DNA of 64,000 nt, taken from the NCBI GenBank assembly GCA_000634195.1, contig JFLT01000187.1, forward strand, positions 124,001 to 188,000. The letters are read 5' to 3'. Origin of the DNA: Prochlorococcus sp. scB243_495D8 (GTDB taxonomy: Bacteria > Cyanobacteriota > Cyanobacteriia > PCC-6307 > Cyanobiaceae). Within the stretch, counting starts at the first letter, position 1. Each line of letters starts with the position of its first letter. Of the stretch, positions 49,519 to 58,422 are shown in pieces. The position numbers were made by a program, and so were the translations under genes. A model generated the notes under the pieces. That model did not search any database, was not told where the DNA came from, and saw nothing but the letters and a program-made list of their open reading frames with translations.

Positions 49519-50190
49519 ATGACAAATTTTTTACCCTTAGTCGAACAATTTCATTCCCTACAAGGTGAAGGTTATCACTCCGGAAAAAGTGCTTTTTTTG
49601 TGAGACTAGCTGGTTGTAAAGTTGGATGTTCGTGGTGCGATACCAAGAATTCATGGGATGAGAAGAAATACCCCTCTATATCAATTGAAAAAATAGTAGA
49701 TCGCATAAAAATCGCCAGAAAGAAAGGTGCATCTTTTTGCGTTATTACAGGTGGAGAACCTTTACAACATAACTTGGATGATTTTTGCAAAGCCATAAAA
49801 AAAATGACGATGGGAGAAGGGGAAAACTCAATGAAGATTCATATTGAAACAAGTGGAGTTAATTCGATATCAGGAAGTTATGACTGGATTACTTTATCTC
49901 CAAAAAGACACTCACCTCCAAAAAATTATTTTTTAAAAAACTGTAATGAAATCAAAATAATCATAAATGAAATAAAAGATATTGAATTTGCTATTCAAAT
50001 AAAAGAAGAAACTTTAAAGCAATATCAACTCTCAAAAAGCGAAGATGGCTTAAAAAAGGAAGATAAAGTTTATTATTTACAGCCAGCTTGGAATAATGCG
50101 AACGGGTATTCTCTTGCTATTGATTTCGTAAAAAATAACCCCGATTGGAAATTGAGCCTTCAAACTCACAAATACTTAAAAATTAAATGA
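49519..50190 (+). CDS. queE: 7-carboxy-7-deazaguanine synthase
   Basis: QueE is a radical SAM enzyme that contracts the pterin ring to 7-carboxy-7-deazaguanine in the queuosine (preQ0) pathway. The [4Fe-4S]-binding CX3CX2C is Cys33, Cys37 and Cys40 (GCKVGCSWCDT). FHSLQGEG near the start and VITGGEP (SAM contact) are typical. The ATG at 49519 (223 residues) is preferred over a TTG four codons upstream. queC follows after 6 bp, confirming the pathway. Confidence 0.93.
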   Translation: MTNFLPLVEQFHSLQGEGYHSGKSAFFVRLAGCKVGCSWCDTKNSWDEKKYPSISIEKIVDRIKIARKKGASFCVITGGEPLQHNLDDFCKAIKKMTMGEGENSMKIHIETSGVNSISGSYDWITLSPKRHSPPKNYFLKNCNEIKIIINEIKDIEFAIQIKEETLKQYQLSKSEDGLKKEDKVYYLQPAWNNANGYSLAIDFVKNNPDWKLSLQTHKYLKIK

Positions 50191-50196
50191 AATTAT

Positions 50197-50871
50197 ATGA
50201 TTCTTAAAAACAAATCGATAGTAGTTTTATTATCTGGAGGTTTAGATTCTTCTACAGTAACTGGTATCGCAAAAAAATCCGAAGCTAAAATTTTTGGCCT
50301 TTCATTTGATTACGGTCAACGTCATAAAAAAGAATTGAATTCTGCATCAATAATTGCAAAACACTTTGATATCGAAGAATTTAAAATCATCAAGCTTGAC
50401 TTATCTTTATGGGGAGGCTCTTCGTTAACTGATACTCAAAAAAATATTCCAATAGAAGGAGTACAAACTAATAAAATTCCTAATACTTATGTTCCTGGGA
50501 GAAATACTATATTTATTTCCGTTGCACTAAGTTACGCCGAAGCAATAGATGCTGATTTTATAGGATTAGGAGTTAATGCACTGGATTATTCTGGTTATCC
50601 AGATTGCAGACCTGACTACATTAAAAAATTTCAAGAATTAGCAGATTTAGCCAATAAAAGAGGAAGAGAAAATAACCCAATAAAACTTTGGACTCCACTA
50701 TTAGATTTAGATAAAGAGGAAATTATTAAATTAGCTTTTGAAAATCATGTACCTTTAGATAAAACATGGAGTTGTTATTCAGGAAATGCAAAACCATGCG
50801 GTAAGTGTGATAGCTGCAGAATTAGAAATGCCGCTTATGAAAAATGGCACAATTACAATAATAAAAAATGA
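50197..50871 (+). CDS. queC: 7-cyano-7-deazaguanine synthase
   Basis: QueC converts 7-carboxy-7-deazaguanine to preQ0 with ATP and ammonia. The PP-loop SGGLDS is at 13-18, the FDYGQRHKKEL segment follows, and four cysteines near the C-terminus bind zinc (CYSGNAKPCGKCDSCR). The 224-residue length is standard. Its stop overlaps the pabB-type gene by 4 bp, so it is part of a tight run queE-queC-pabB-pabC. The end use is probably queuosine in tRNA; archaeosine-like DNA use is not suggested by any neighbour. Confidence 0.95.
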   Translation: MILKNKSIVVLLSGGLDSSTVTGIAKKSEAKIFGLSFDYGQRHKKELNSASIIAKHFDIEEFKIIKLDLSLWGGSSLTDTQKNIPIEGVQTNKIPNTYVPGRNTIFISVALSYAEAIDADFIGLGVNALDYSGYPDCRPDYIKKFQELADLANKRGRENNPIKLWTPLLDLDKEEIIKLAFENHVPLDKTWSCYSGNAKPCGKCDSCRIRNAAYEKWHNYNNKK

Positions 50872-52184
50872 AAATAAAAAAAATAATTCTAGAAAAATGG
50901 ATAGATCCAGCATTGATTACACATCATCTAACAAAAAAATTCGGAGATAAAGGATTAGCTTGGCTAGACAGTGATGGTAAAGAAAATGGAGAATGGTCAA
51001 TAATTGGAATTAAACCTAAAAAAACAATTCAATCAAGAGATATTAACAACTTAGAGAAAACTAATAATCCCTTTAACAATTTAAAAAATATTGAAAAAGG
51101 ATTTTGGATCGGATGGCTAAGTTATGAAGCTGGAGTTTACATAGAACCAAAAAACCCATGGCGACGATCTGATATGGCAACTTTATGGATGGCATCATAT
51201 GATCCAATTATTAAATGTAATCTAATAAAAAAAGAAATAATTATCGAAGGCACAAACTCATCTGAACTGATGAATTATAAAAATATAATCAACAATATAA
51301 AAACTACTGAAGAAGAAAATATTATTAAAAAAAATTTGAATTTTGATTTTTCAAAAATTAATTTAGACGAAATGGCTGAAAAATTTCAGAAAAATATTTT
51401 AAAATTGAAACAATTAATTTCACTAGGGGATATATTTCAAGCGAACCTAACAACTAAATGTGAAATTGAATCTTCAAAAAACTATAATCCTCTAGATATT
51501 TATTTGAAAATAAGAGGAAAATTAAGATCTCCCTTTGGAGGAATAATAATAAATAATGATAATTATAAAGAGGCTGTATTATCTACCTCGCCAGAAAGAT
51601 TTATAAAAATAGATAATAAAAATTTTGTAGAATCAAGACCTATCAAAGGAACTAGATCCAGAGATAAAAATTTAAATCAAGACGCACTTAATGCTATCGA
51701 TTTAATAACGAACGAAAAAGATAGAGCCGAAAATATTATGATTGTTGACCTAATAAGAAATGATTTAAGTAAAGTTTGCGAAACAGGAAGTGTCATAGTG
51801 CCAGAAATATTAAAACTTGAAAGTTTCTTAAAAGTTCATCATCTAACTTCAGTAATCAGAGGCAAATTAAAAAAAGACAAGAACTGGATTGATTTACTAG
51901 AAGCTTGTTGGCCGGGGGGTTCTATCACTGGAGCACCTAAATTAAGATCATGCCAGAGACTTTTTGAATTAGAAGAATGTGAACGCGGACCATACTGTGG
52001 CTCATTTTTGAAGCTTGACTGGAATGGAGAGTTTGACAGCAATATACTAATAAGATCATTTTTAATTAAAGACAAAAAAATCAATATATATGCTGGCTGC
52101 GGAATAGTTATTGACTCAAACCCTGAAGAGGAAACTGATGAACTAAAGTGGAAACTTTTACCATTAATTGATTCACTAAAATGA
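50868..52184 (+). CDS. pabB: Aminodeoxychorismate synthase component I
   Basis: PabB aminates chorismate to 4-amino-4-deoxychorismate for folate. The chorismate-binding fold is visible in the C-terminal 270 residues: GDIFQANLTTK, STSPERF, SRPIKGTRSR, IMIVDLIRNDLSKVC and PGGSITGAPK. The 438-residue length and the DIFQANLTT segment fit PabB better than anthranilate synthase TrpE, and the next gene is a PabC-like enzyme. The glutaminase PabA is not in the window. It overlaps queC and pabC by 4 bp each. Confidence 0.9.
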   Translation: MKIKKIILEKWIDPALITHHLTKKFGDKGLAWLDSDGKENGEWSIIGIKPKKTIQSRDINNLEKTNNPFNNLKNIEKGFWIGWLSYEAGVYIEPKNPWRRSDMATLWMASYDPIIKCNLIKKEIIIEGTNSSELMNYKNIINNIKTTEEENIIKKNLNFDFSKINLDEMAEKFQKNILKLKQLISLGDIFQANLTTKCEIESSKNYNPLDIYLKIRGKLRSPFGGIIINNDNYKEAVLSTSPERFIKIDNKNFVESRPIKGTRSRDKNLNQDALNAIDLITNEKDRAENIMIVDLIRNDLSKVCETGSVIVPEILKLESFLKVHHLTSVIRGKLKKDKNWIDLLEACWPGGSITGAPKLRSCQRLFELEECERGPYCGSFLKLDWNGEFDSNILIRSFLIKDKKINIYAGCGIVIDSNPEEETDELKWKLLPLIDSLK

Positions 52185-53008
52185 TTGAAACATTAGGCTG
52201 GTACAAGGATCAATGGTTGGATATTGATAGAATATTTATTGCTGCTAATAATAGAGGATTAAAATTCGCTGATGGTATATTTGAAACCATTTTGATAAAA
52301 GATAACAAACCTATTCTTTTTGATGAACATCTGAAAAGATTAGAAAAAAGTAGCAAGATTTTAAATATTAATCTCAAAATAAATAAATTAACTTTGAGAC
52401 AACTTATTCAAGATGGAATTAAAAAGTTATCCCTTAAAAAGGATCAATTTGCTTCAGTAAGAATAAACTATAGTCGAGGAACTAATGAAGGTCGAACACT
52501 AACAATTGATAGCACTTCAGAGACAGAAGATTTGGATAATTTATGGCTTGAGTTCTATAGAATCAAACCAAATTTTAATCCGATAAGCGTTTGCATTAGT
52601 CAAACGGAAAAAATAAATGAATTCAGTCTTATTAGTAAATGCAAAACATTTTCATATAATCAGGCAATACAAGTTTTGACAGAAGCGAATGAAAAATCAT
52701 TTGATGATTCTATCCTTTTGAATACATCAGGTGAACTATGTTGTGGAAGTACATTTAATCTCCTAATTAAAAGAAATAATCAATGGATAACTCCTAGAAA
52801 AGAGAGTGGCTGTTTAGAGGGGATTATGGTTTCTGAAGCTTTAAAATTGAAAATTGTAAAAGAAGAATTAATTCCTCCAGAATTCCAAAATGATGACATA
52901 GTAGTTGCAATTAATAGCTTATCTTGCAGACAAATTAATCAAGTTAATAATTTAAAGTTTAAACCTAAATTCGATCCAATTTACTTTTGGGATTTATTAT
53001 ATAGTTGA
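52181..53008 (+). CDS. pabC: Aminodeoxychorismate lyase-like class IV aminotransferase fold protein
   Basis: PabC splits aminodeoxychorismate into p-aminobenzoate and pyruvate with pyridoxal phosphate. The fold type IV pattern is seen: NNRGLKFADGIFETI, HLKRLEKS and the likely PLP-lysine Lys155 in CKTFSYNQ. In the motif that normally reads E-x4-N and contacts the PLP ring nitrogen, this protein has Cys188 before Asn193 (CGSTFN). The assignment rests on fold and on the 4-bp overlap with pabB. A branched-chain or D-amino-acid aminotransferase would be the alternative. Its 3' end overlaps cobA by 28 bp on the opposite strand. Confidence 0.83.
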   Translation: MIETLGWYKDQWLDIDRIFIAANNRGLKFADGIFETILIKDNKPILFDEHLKRLEKSSKILNINLKINKLTLRQLIQDGIKKLSLKKDQFASVRINYSRGTNEGRTLTIDSTSETEDLDNLWLEFYRIKPNFNPISVCISQTEKINEFSLISKCKTFSYNQAIQVLTEANEKSFDDSILLNTSGELCCGSTFNLLIKRNNQWITPRKESGCLEGIMVSEALKLKIVKEELIPPEFQNDDIVVAINSLSCRQINQVNNLKFKPKFDPIYFWDLLYS

Positions 53009-53796
53009 ACTTTATTAATATCTGGTAAATAGACATCAGATACTTTAGTTATATTGTTATTAACCTTAAATTCAACAATTTTTCCAATAATTATAATTGA
53101 TGGAGCTAAAAATTCTTTATCTTTGATTTTATCTGGAAGATTATCTAATTTCTCTATCAAACATTTTTGATTTTTTAAAGTAGCTTCTTGAATAACAGCG
53201 CATTGAGTACTTTTATCTAAACCACCTAGAATTAATTCTTCAACAATAAATTCAATATTTTTTATACCCATAAAAATTACTAAGCTATCTGATGATTTAG
53301 CTAAATTTCTCCATTTCACTGTCTTTTTTTCCTTATCTACACGCTCATGTCCAGTGACAAAAGTTACGGAACTCGCAGCATCTCTATGGGTTAGTGGAAT
53401 ACCAAAATATGTGGGCGCAGCTATCCCAGAAGTAATACCAGGAACTATTTCAACTGAAATTCCATTTTTTTCTAAAATCGATACCTCTTCACCACCTCTA
53501 GAAAAAACGAATGGGTCTCCCCCTTTAAGCCTTACAACATTTTTGCCTTCTTTTGCTAATTTCAAAATAAGATCATTAGTTTCAGCCTGAGGTACAGAAC
53601 ACTTACCAGCTCTTTTGCCTACATGGAAAATTTCTGTATTTTTTCCTGCCTCTTTTGTTATTTCATCTGGGATTAAAGCATCATGAACTAATGCATCACA
53701 ATTTTTTATTAGGCGTAAAGCTTTAAGAGTCAAAAGCTCGGGGTCACCAGGACCTGCTCCAACTAAATAAACAATGCCGGGCACAATAATCTCCAT
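52981..53796 (-). CDS. cobA: Uroporphyrinogen-III C-methyltransferase
   Basis: CobA (SUMT) adds two methyl groups to uroporphyrinogen III, leading to precorrin-2 for siroheme and cobalamin. The family signature VYLVGAGPGDPELLTLKA is at the N-terminus. RLKGGDPFVFSRGGEE and the PGITSGIAAPTYFGIPLTHR region follow; these form the SAM and substrate sites. The ATG at 53796 gives 271 residues, while a TTG two codons earlier is less likely. It lacks the CysG dehydrogenase/chelatase domain. It converges with pabC, sharing 28 bp of coding sequence, and diverges from the MFS gene. Confidence 0.95.
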   Translation of the reverse strand: MEIIVPGIVYLVGAGPGDPELLTLKALRLIKNCDALVHDALIPDEITKEAGKNTEIFHVGKRAGKCSVPQAETNDLILKLAKEGKNVVRLKGGDPFVFSRGGEEVSILEKNGISVEIVPGITSGIAAPTYFGIPLTHRDAASSVTFVTGHERVDKEKKTVKWRNLAKSSDSLVIFMGIKNIEFIVEELILGGLDKSTQCAVIQEATLKNQKCLIEKLDNLPDKIKDKEFLAPSIIIIGKIVEFKVNNNITKVSDVYLPDINKVQLYNKSQK

Positions 53797-53826
53797 TAAC
53801 AAGTATGGTAGTAAAAGTTAATCGCA

Positions 53827-55110
53827 ATGAAGGTAAATATTGTGAAAGAAAGTTTATTAAAACCAAATAAAAAATTTACTCTCCTTAGTGCGTTTATCAC
53901 TCTCCTAAATGATCGTTTAAGTGAAAGTATACTGTTACCCATATTACCCTCTTTTGTTTTACTTTTTGACTCTAAAGCAAGTACATATGGTTTATTATCC
54001 TGCACTTACCAATTAGCTCAATTTACAGCTTCTCCTTTTATAGGACTTATGAGTGATAGATATGGAAGAAGACCTGTCACTCTTTTTTGTATTACTGGTT
54101 CAGTAATAGGAATATCAATATTATCTTTTACAGTTCTTTTTAATTGGTCAAATTCATTAGCCACTATACCGTTATTTTTATTATTTTTAGCGAGACTAAT
54201 TGACGGTTTAAGTGGGGGGACTGCAGCTACTGCTACAACAATTCTTGCAGATATTTCAAGCCCTGAAAAAAGAGCAAAAACATTTGGTCTTATTGGTGTA
54301 GCTTTTGGTTTAAGTTTTTTCTTAGGTAATATTTTTGTTGTAATTTTTGCAAGAAATACAAATAATAATTTTATTATTCCAGTTTTGATAGCCTCAATCA
54401 TTCCAATAATAAATTTTCTCCTTGTATTTTTTTACCTACCAGAAACCAAGCCTAATAGTGAAATAAATAAATCAAAAACTGCTTTAAAAAACCCTTTAAA
54501 AGCTCTATTTAAAGTTTTCAAAGAAGAAAAGATTAAAAAATTATCATTAGCTTTTTTTATTTACTTTATTGCTTTTACTGGATTGACTAATATCCTTATA
54601 TTTTTCCTTCAAGAATCTTTAAACTGGACGACCAAAGCATCAAGTGGAACTCTTGTTGTAGTAGGAATTATTGCAATTATCGTTCAGGGAGGATTAATAG
54701 GGCCTCTTGTAAAGCAATTTGGCGAAATGCGATTAACGCTCGTCGGATCAGGATTTATTCTTGTGGCATGTGCTCTTTTAATAACTGCTCCAAAAGAAAA
54801 TGCGACAATTAATATTTATTCTGCTGTTTCATTTTTAGCCGTTGGGGCTGGGTTAATTACGCCCACGTTAAGAGCACTAATATCTAAGAAATTAGACATT
54901 GATAAACAAGGATCAATTTTAAGTAGCCTTCAGGGTCTACAGAGTCTTGGAGGAGTTTTAGGAATTGCAATGGCGGGAAGGGTTTATGATAGTTTTGGTC
55001 CTAGATCGCCTTTTATTGCTGGTTCCGTTATCTTACTTTTCATGATATACCTTATTGCAGAGGGTAAAAATAATAATTCTTTTAAAAATCAAAAATTAAA
55101 AGTTTTTTAA
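53827..55110 (+). CDS. Major facilitator superfamily transporter (DHA1-like)
   Basis: This 427-residue inner-membrane protein shows about 12 hydrophobic segments in two halves. The MFS loop 2-3 signature GLMSDRYGRRPVTL is clear, and the second-half copy is weaker (GPLVKQFGEMRLTL). The sequence FLPILPSFVLLFD-like first helix resembles drug/H+ antiporters of the TetA class. No substrate can be named; export of a toxic or excess metabolite is the usual role. It is followed with no spacer by ppk, so the two are probably co-transcribed, and it diverges from cobA across 30 bp. Confidence 0.85.
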   Translation: MKVNIVKESLLKPNKKFTLLSAFITLLNDRLSESILLPILPSFVLLFDSKASTYGLLSCTYQLAQFTASPFIGLMSDRYGRRPVTLFCITGSVIGISILSFTVLFNWSNSLATIPLFLLFLARLIDGLSGGTAATATTILADISSPEKRAKTFGLIGVAFGLSFFLGNIFVVIFARNTNNNFIIPVLIASIIPIINFLLVFFYLPETKPNSEINKSKTALKNPLKALFKVFKEEKIKKLSLAFFIYFIAFTGLTNILIFFLQESLNWTTKASSGTLVVVGIIAIIVQGGLIGPLVKQFGEMRLTLVGSGFILVACALLITAPKENATINIYSAVSFLAVGAGLITPTLRALISKKLDIDKQGSILSSLQGLQSLGGVLGIAMAGRVYDSFGPRSPFIAGSVILLFMIYLIAEGKNNNSFKNQKLKVF

Positions 55111-57189
55111 ATGACAAGCCGGACTGAAGTTTTTATTAATAGAGAATTAAGTTGGATTGAATTCAATAAAAGAGTACTTCTTACTGGTATGGAAAAGGAG
55201 TACAAAATTCTAGATAAAGTGAAATTTTGTTCAATTTTTAGTAATAATCTTGATGAGTTTTTTATGGTAAGAGTAGCTTCATTAAAGGCTCAAGTTGAAG
55301 CAGAAATTAATAAAAAAAGTATTGACGGACTTACACCTAAAGAGCAATTAAAAAAAATCAATAATGCAATAAAAAAGTTAACTATTCTTCAAGAAAACTA
55401 TGTAAATAAAGAATTAAAAAATGAATTAAAAGAAAAAGGTGTAATTTTAAAAAAATATAAGGACCTAAGTGAAAATCAAAGAAATTGGTGCAATAACTTC
55501 TTTACAACATCTATTTTCCCTTTATTAACTCCATTAGTTGTTGATCCGGCACATCCATTTCCTTTTATAAGTAATTTAAGTCTAAATTTAGCAGCTTTAA
55601 TAAAGGATGAGGAGAATTCTAAGAATCAGTTTGTCAGAGTAAAAATACCAACAAAAAATATACCCCGATTTATACGAATTCCCAATGAAATTACTCAACT
55701 TAGTGATGAAAGTTCTCACTATTTCATAAGTGTTGAAGATTTAATTGGGAATAATATAAATACTTTATTTAACGGAATGGAATGTATAAATTACTCTTTT
55801 TTTAGAGTTACAAGAGATGCAGATTTGGAATTAAAAGAACTTGAAGCTGATGATCTACTTTTAGCTGTTGAACAAAGTTTGCAAAAAAGAAGATTAGGTG
55901 GAGACGTAGTTAGATTAGAAGTGGAGTCAGATATGCCAGAAAATATTCTAAAGTTACTTATTGAAAGTATCTCAATACAGAAAGAATATATATACTTTTG
56001 CAAAAGTTTATTAGGCCTAGACGATTTAAATCAGCTTACAAAAATTGATAGAGATGATTTAAAAGAAAATCTACTAATTGGAAAAACTCACCCAGAATTA
56101 AAACATTTAGATTTGCCTTCAAACAAAAACCCTAATTCTATTTTCAAGATACTTAGAAAAAAAAATATTCTGCTTCATCATCCCTATGACTTATTTAAAA
56201 CTTCAGTTGAAGAATTTATAAACAGAGCAGCTGATGATCCACTTGTAATGGCTATAAAAATTACTTTATATCGAGTTTCCCAAGATTCACCTATCATTGC
56301 AGCTTTAATGAGAGCTGCAGAGAATGGGAAAGAAGTAATGACTCTTGTTGAATTAAAAGCAAGATTTGATGAAGACAATAATATTCAATGGGCAAAACAA
56401 CTTGAACAAGCTGGAATTCATGTTGTATATGGAATCATCGGATTTAAAACACATACAAAAATTGCCTTAATAGTAAGAAAAGAGAAAGGACGATTAAGGA
56501 ATTATTTCCATATTGGAACGGGAAATTATAACTCTAATACTTCAAAGTTTTATACAGATTTAGGATTACTTTCAACAGATCCTGATATTGCATCTGATTT
56601 ACTTGAGTTATTTAACTACTTATCTGGTTTTTCTAAACAAAAAAGTTTTCAAAAGTTATTAGTTTCTCCCTCATCGATGAGAGAGAAATTTATATTTTTG
56701 ATAAAGAGAGAAATTAAAAATGCAGAGGAAGGCAAAAAAGCCGAAATAATCGCAAAAATGAATTCTTTAGTTGACCCAGAAATAATTAAACTGCTTTATG
56801 TAGCTTCAGACTCAGGTGTAAAAATTAGCCTCATCATAAGAGGTATTTGTTGCCTATATCCCCAAAGAAAAAATTTAAGTGAAAATATTAAAGTTATAAG
56901 CATTATTGGCCATTTTCTTGAACACTCAAGAATTTTTTGGTTTTGTAATAACGGAAATAATGAGGTTTTTATAGGGAGTGCAGATTGGATGAGAAGAAAT
57001 CTTGATAGAAGAATAGAAGCTGTTACTCCTATAGAGGATTGTGAATTGAAATCTAAAATATACACGCTTTTGCAAACTTACATTAAAGATAATTACTTTT
57101 CTTGGATAATGAAAGATGATGGTTCATATTCGAAATATGAATTAGATTCATCACATAATCGTTCGCAAATTGACCTGATTGAAAAATAA
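55111..57189 (+). CDS. ppk: Polyphosphate kinase
   Basis: PPK1 reversibly builds polyphosphate from ATP, storing phosphate and energy. The N-terminal domain starts FINRELSWIEFNKRVL. The catalytic phospholipase-D-like domains contain HHPYDLF, VELKARFDE and the phosphorylated-histidine segment HIGTGNYN (His467). The C-terminal part has the GSADWMRRNLDRRIE motif. Length 692 is normal. The ATG directly follows the MFS stop codon. A possible terminator lies about 20 bp after the stop. Polyphosphate use fits a phosphate-limited ocean organism. Confidence 0.97.
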   Translation: MTSRTEVFINRELSWIEFNKRVLLTGMEKEYKILDKVKFCSIFSNNLDEFFMVRVASLKAQVEAEINKKSIDGLTPKEQLKKINNAIKKLTILQENYVNKELKNELKEKGVILKKYKDLSENQRNWCNNFFTTSIFPLLTPLVVDPAHPFPFISNLSLNLAALIKDEENSKNQFVRVKIPTKNIPRFIRIPNEITQLSDESSHYFISVEDLIGNNINTLFNGMECINYSFFRVTRDADLELKELEADDLLLAVEQSLQKRRLGGDVVRLEVESDMPENILKLLIESISIQKEYIYFCKSLLGLDDLNQLTKIDRDDLKENLLIGKTHPELKHLDLPSNKNPNSIFKILRKKNILLHHPYDLFKTSVEEFINRAADDPLVMAIKITLYRVSQDSPIIAALMRAAENGKEVMTLVELKARFDEDNNIQWAKQLEQAGIHVVYGIIGFKTHTKIALIVRKEKGRLRNYFHIGTGNYNSNTSKFYTDLGLLSTDPDIASDLLELFNYLSGFSKQKSFQKLLVSPSSMREKFIFLIKREIKNAEEGKKAEIIAKMNSLVDPEIIKLLYVASDSGVKISLIIRGICCLYPQRKNLSENIKVISIIGHFLEHSRIFWFCNNGNNEVFIGSADWMRRNLDRRIEAVTPIEDCELKSKIYTLLQTYIKDNYFSWIMKDDGSYSKYELDSSHNRSQIDLIEK

Positions 57190-57211
57190 AATTAATATTG
57201 ATTTTTACAAC

Positions 57212-57250
57212 ATTTAAAAAAATACTTAATATTTTAAATTTTTTTTATTT
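57212..57250 (+). terminator. Candidate AT-rich intrinsic terminator after ppk
   Basis: ATTTAAAA (57212-57219) and TTTTAAAT (57232-57239) can pair as an 8-bp stem around a 12-base loop, followed by a run of eight T and further T-rich DNA. The position just after ppk suits a terminator. The stem is all A/T and therefore weak. Confidence 0.4.
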
Positions 57251-57382
57251 TTTATAAAATCATTTCATATCAATGGATTTCAAGAAATAAGCTTTTAAAA
57301 AAAAATTTTTGTCTTTAAAATTTCAACGTAAAAGTAGTTTTTATTTCAATTTCAGTGCTAGCTTTTTAAAAAATCCATTATT

Positions 57383-57389
57383 TAGGAGG
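57383..57389 (+). promoter_or_regulatory. Consensus ribosome binding site of the sigma factor gene
   Basis: TAGGAGG lies eight bases before the ATG at 57398 and five before a GTG at 57395. This is one of very few near-perfect Shine-Dalgarno sequences in the window, where most genes have none. It favours the ATG start and suggests strong translation. Confidence 0.65.
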
Positions 57390-57397
57390 CCAGGGTG

Positions 57398-58417
57398 ATG
57401 GGGATCCCTCTGGAATCTGCGAAAAGCTCTTCAGATAATAATTTTGATGAGCCAAGATTACCAAACACTGCGGGCAAATCTCGCAAATCGAAATCCAGTC
57501 TTACAGCAAAACAAAGCCAAAAAAAATCTGGCAGACTCGCTTCAGATTCTATTGGCTTTTACTTAAGTAGCATTGGAAGAGTACCTCTTTTGACTCCAGC
57601 AGAGGAAATAGAGTTAGCTCATCATGTTCAGAACATGAAAAAGTTGCTACAAATTCCTGAGACTGATAGAACCCAGCGAAATCTTTATCAAATTAAGATT
57701 GGCAAAAGAGCAAGAGATAGAATGATGGCAGCTAATCTAAGGCTTGTTGTCTCGGTTGCAAAAAAATACCAAAACCAAGGGCTTGAATTATTAGATCTTG
57801 TCCAGGAAGGAGCTATTGGCCTTGAAAGAGCTGTAGATAAATTTGATCCTGCTATGGGATATAAATTCTCAACTTATGCTTACTGGTGGATTAGACAAGG
57901 AATGACAAGGGCAATTGATAACAGTGCTAGAACCATCCGTTTGCCTATTCACATAAGTGAAAAGCTATCCAAAATGAGAAGAGTCTCTAGAGAATTATCA
58001 CATAAATATGGCAGACAACCTACAAGGTTAGAAATGGCAACTGAGATGGGGATTGATCAAAAAGATTTAGAAGATTTAATTTCTCAAAGTGCTCCTTGCG
58101 CCTCCCTAGATGCACATGCAAGAGGGGAAGAAGACAGAAGTACTCTTGGTGAACTCATACCTGATCCAAACTGTGAGGAACCTATGGAGGGTATGGATAG
58201 AACTATTCAAAAAGAGCATTTAGGAACTTGGCTTTCTCAATTAAATGAAAGAGAGCAAAAAATCATGAAGCTCAGATTTGGGCTAGATGGTGAAGAACCA
58301 TTAACACTCGCAGAAATAGGAAGACAAATTAATGTTTCAAGAGAAAGAGTAAGACAACTAGAAGCTAAAGCAATATTAAAGCTTCGGGTAATGACAACTC
58401 ATCAAAAAGCAGCCTAA
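57398..58417 (+). CDS. Group 2 RNA polymerase sigma-70 factor
   Basis: This is a primary-like but probably non-essential sigma factor directing RNA polymerase to promoters under stress, light or circadian cues. Region 1.2 is seen in DSIGFYLSSIGRVPLLT, region 2 in NLRLVVSVAKKYQNQGLELLDLVQEGAIGL and FSTYAYWWIRQGMTRAI (described by short parts), and region 4.2 in LAEIGRQINVSRERVRQLE. Length 339, without the long acidic N-terminal region of principal SigA, points to group 2. The ATG at 57398 fits a strong RBS. The gene at 58423 begins 5 bp after its stop. Confidence 0.92.
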   Translation: MGIPLESAKSSSDNNFDEPRLPNTAGKSRKSKSSLTAKQSQKKSGRLASDSIGFYLSSIGRVPLLTPAEEIELAHHVQNMKKLLQIPETDRTQRNLYQIKIGKRARDRMMAANLRLVVSVAKKYQNQGLELLDLVQEGAIGLERAVDKFDPAMGYKFSTYAYWWIRQGMTRAIDNSARTIRLPIHISEKLSKMRRVSRELSHKYGRQPTRLEMATEMGIDQKDLEDLISQSAPCASLDAHARGEEDRSTLGELIPDPNCEEPMEGMDRTIQKEHLGTWLSQLNEREQKIMKLRFGLDGEEPLTLAEIGRQINVSRERVRQLEAKAILKLRVMTTHQKAA

Positions 58418-58422
58418 CCAAA

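Larger units (their letters stand above)
57190..57397. other. 208-bp noncoding gap upstream of the sigma factor gene
   Basis: This is the longest gap without an ORF. It holds the possible ppk terminator, then very AT-rich DNA with several poly-A and poly-T tracts, and ends in a strong ribosome-binding site. A regulated promoter for the sigma gene should be here, but no -35/-10 pair stands out by eye. Confidence 0.5.

Noticed and set aside
55111..57189. Phosphate-regulated operon boxes near ppk and sqdB
   Set aside because: I looked for direct repeats of the Pho-box kind upstream of ppk and sqdB and saw none; ppk has no upstream gap at all.
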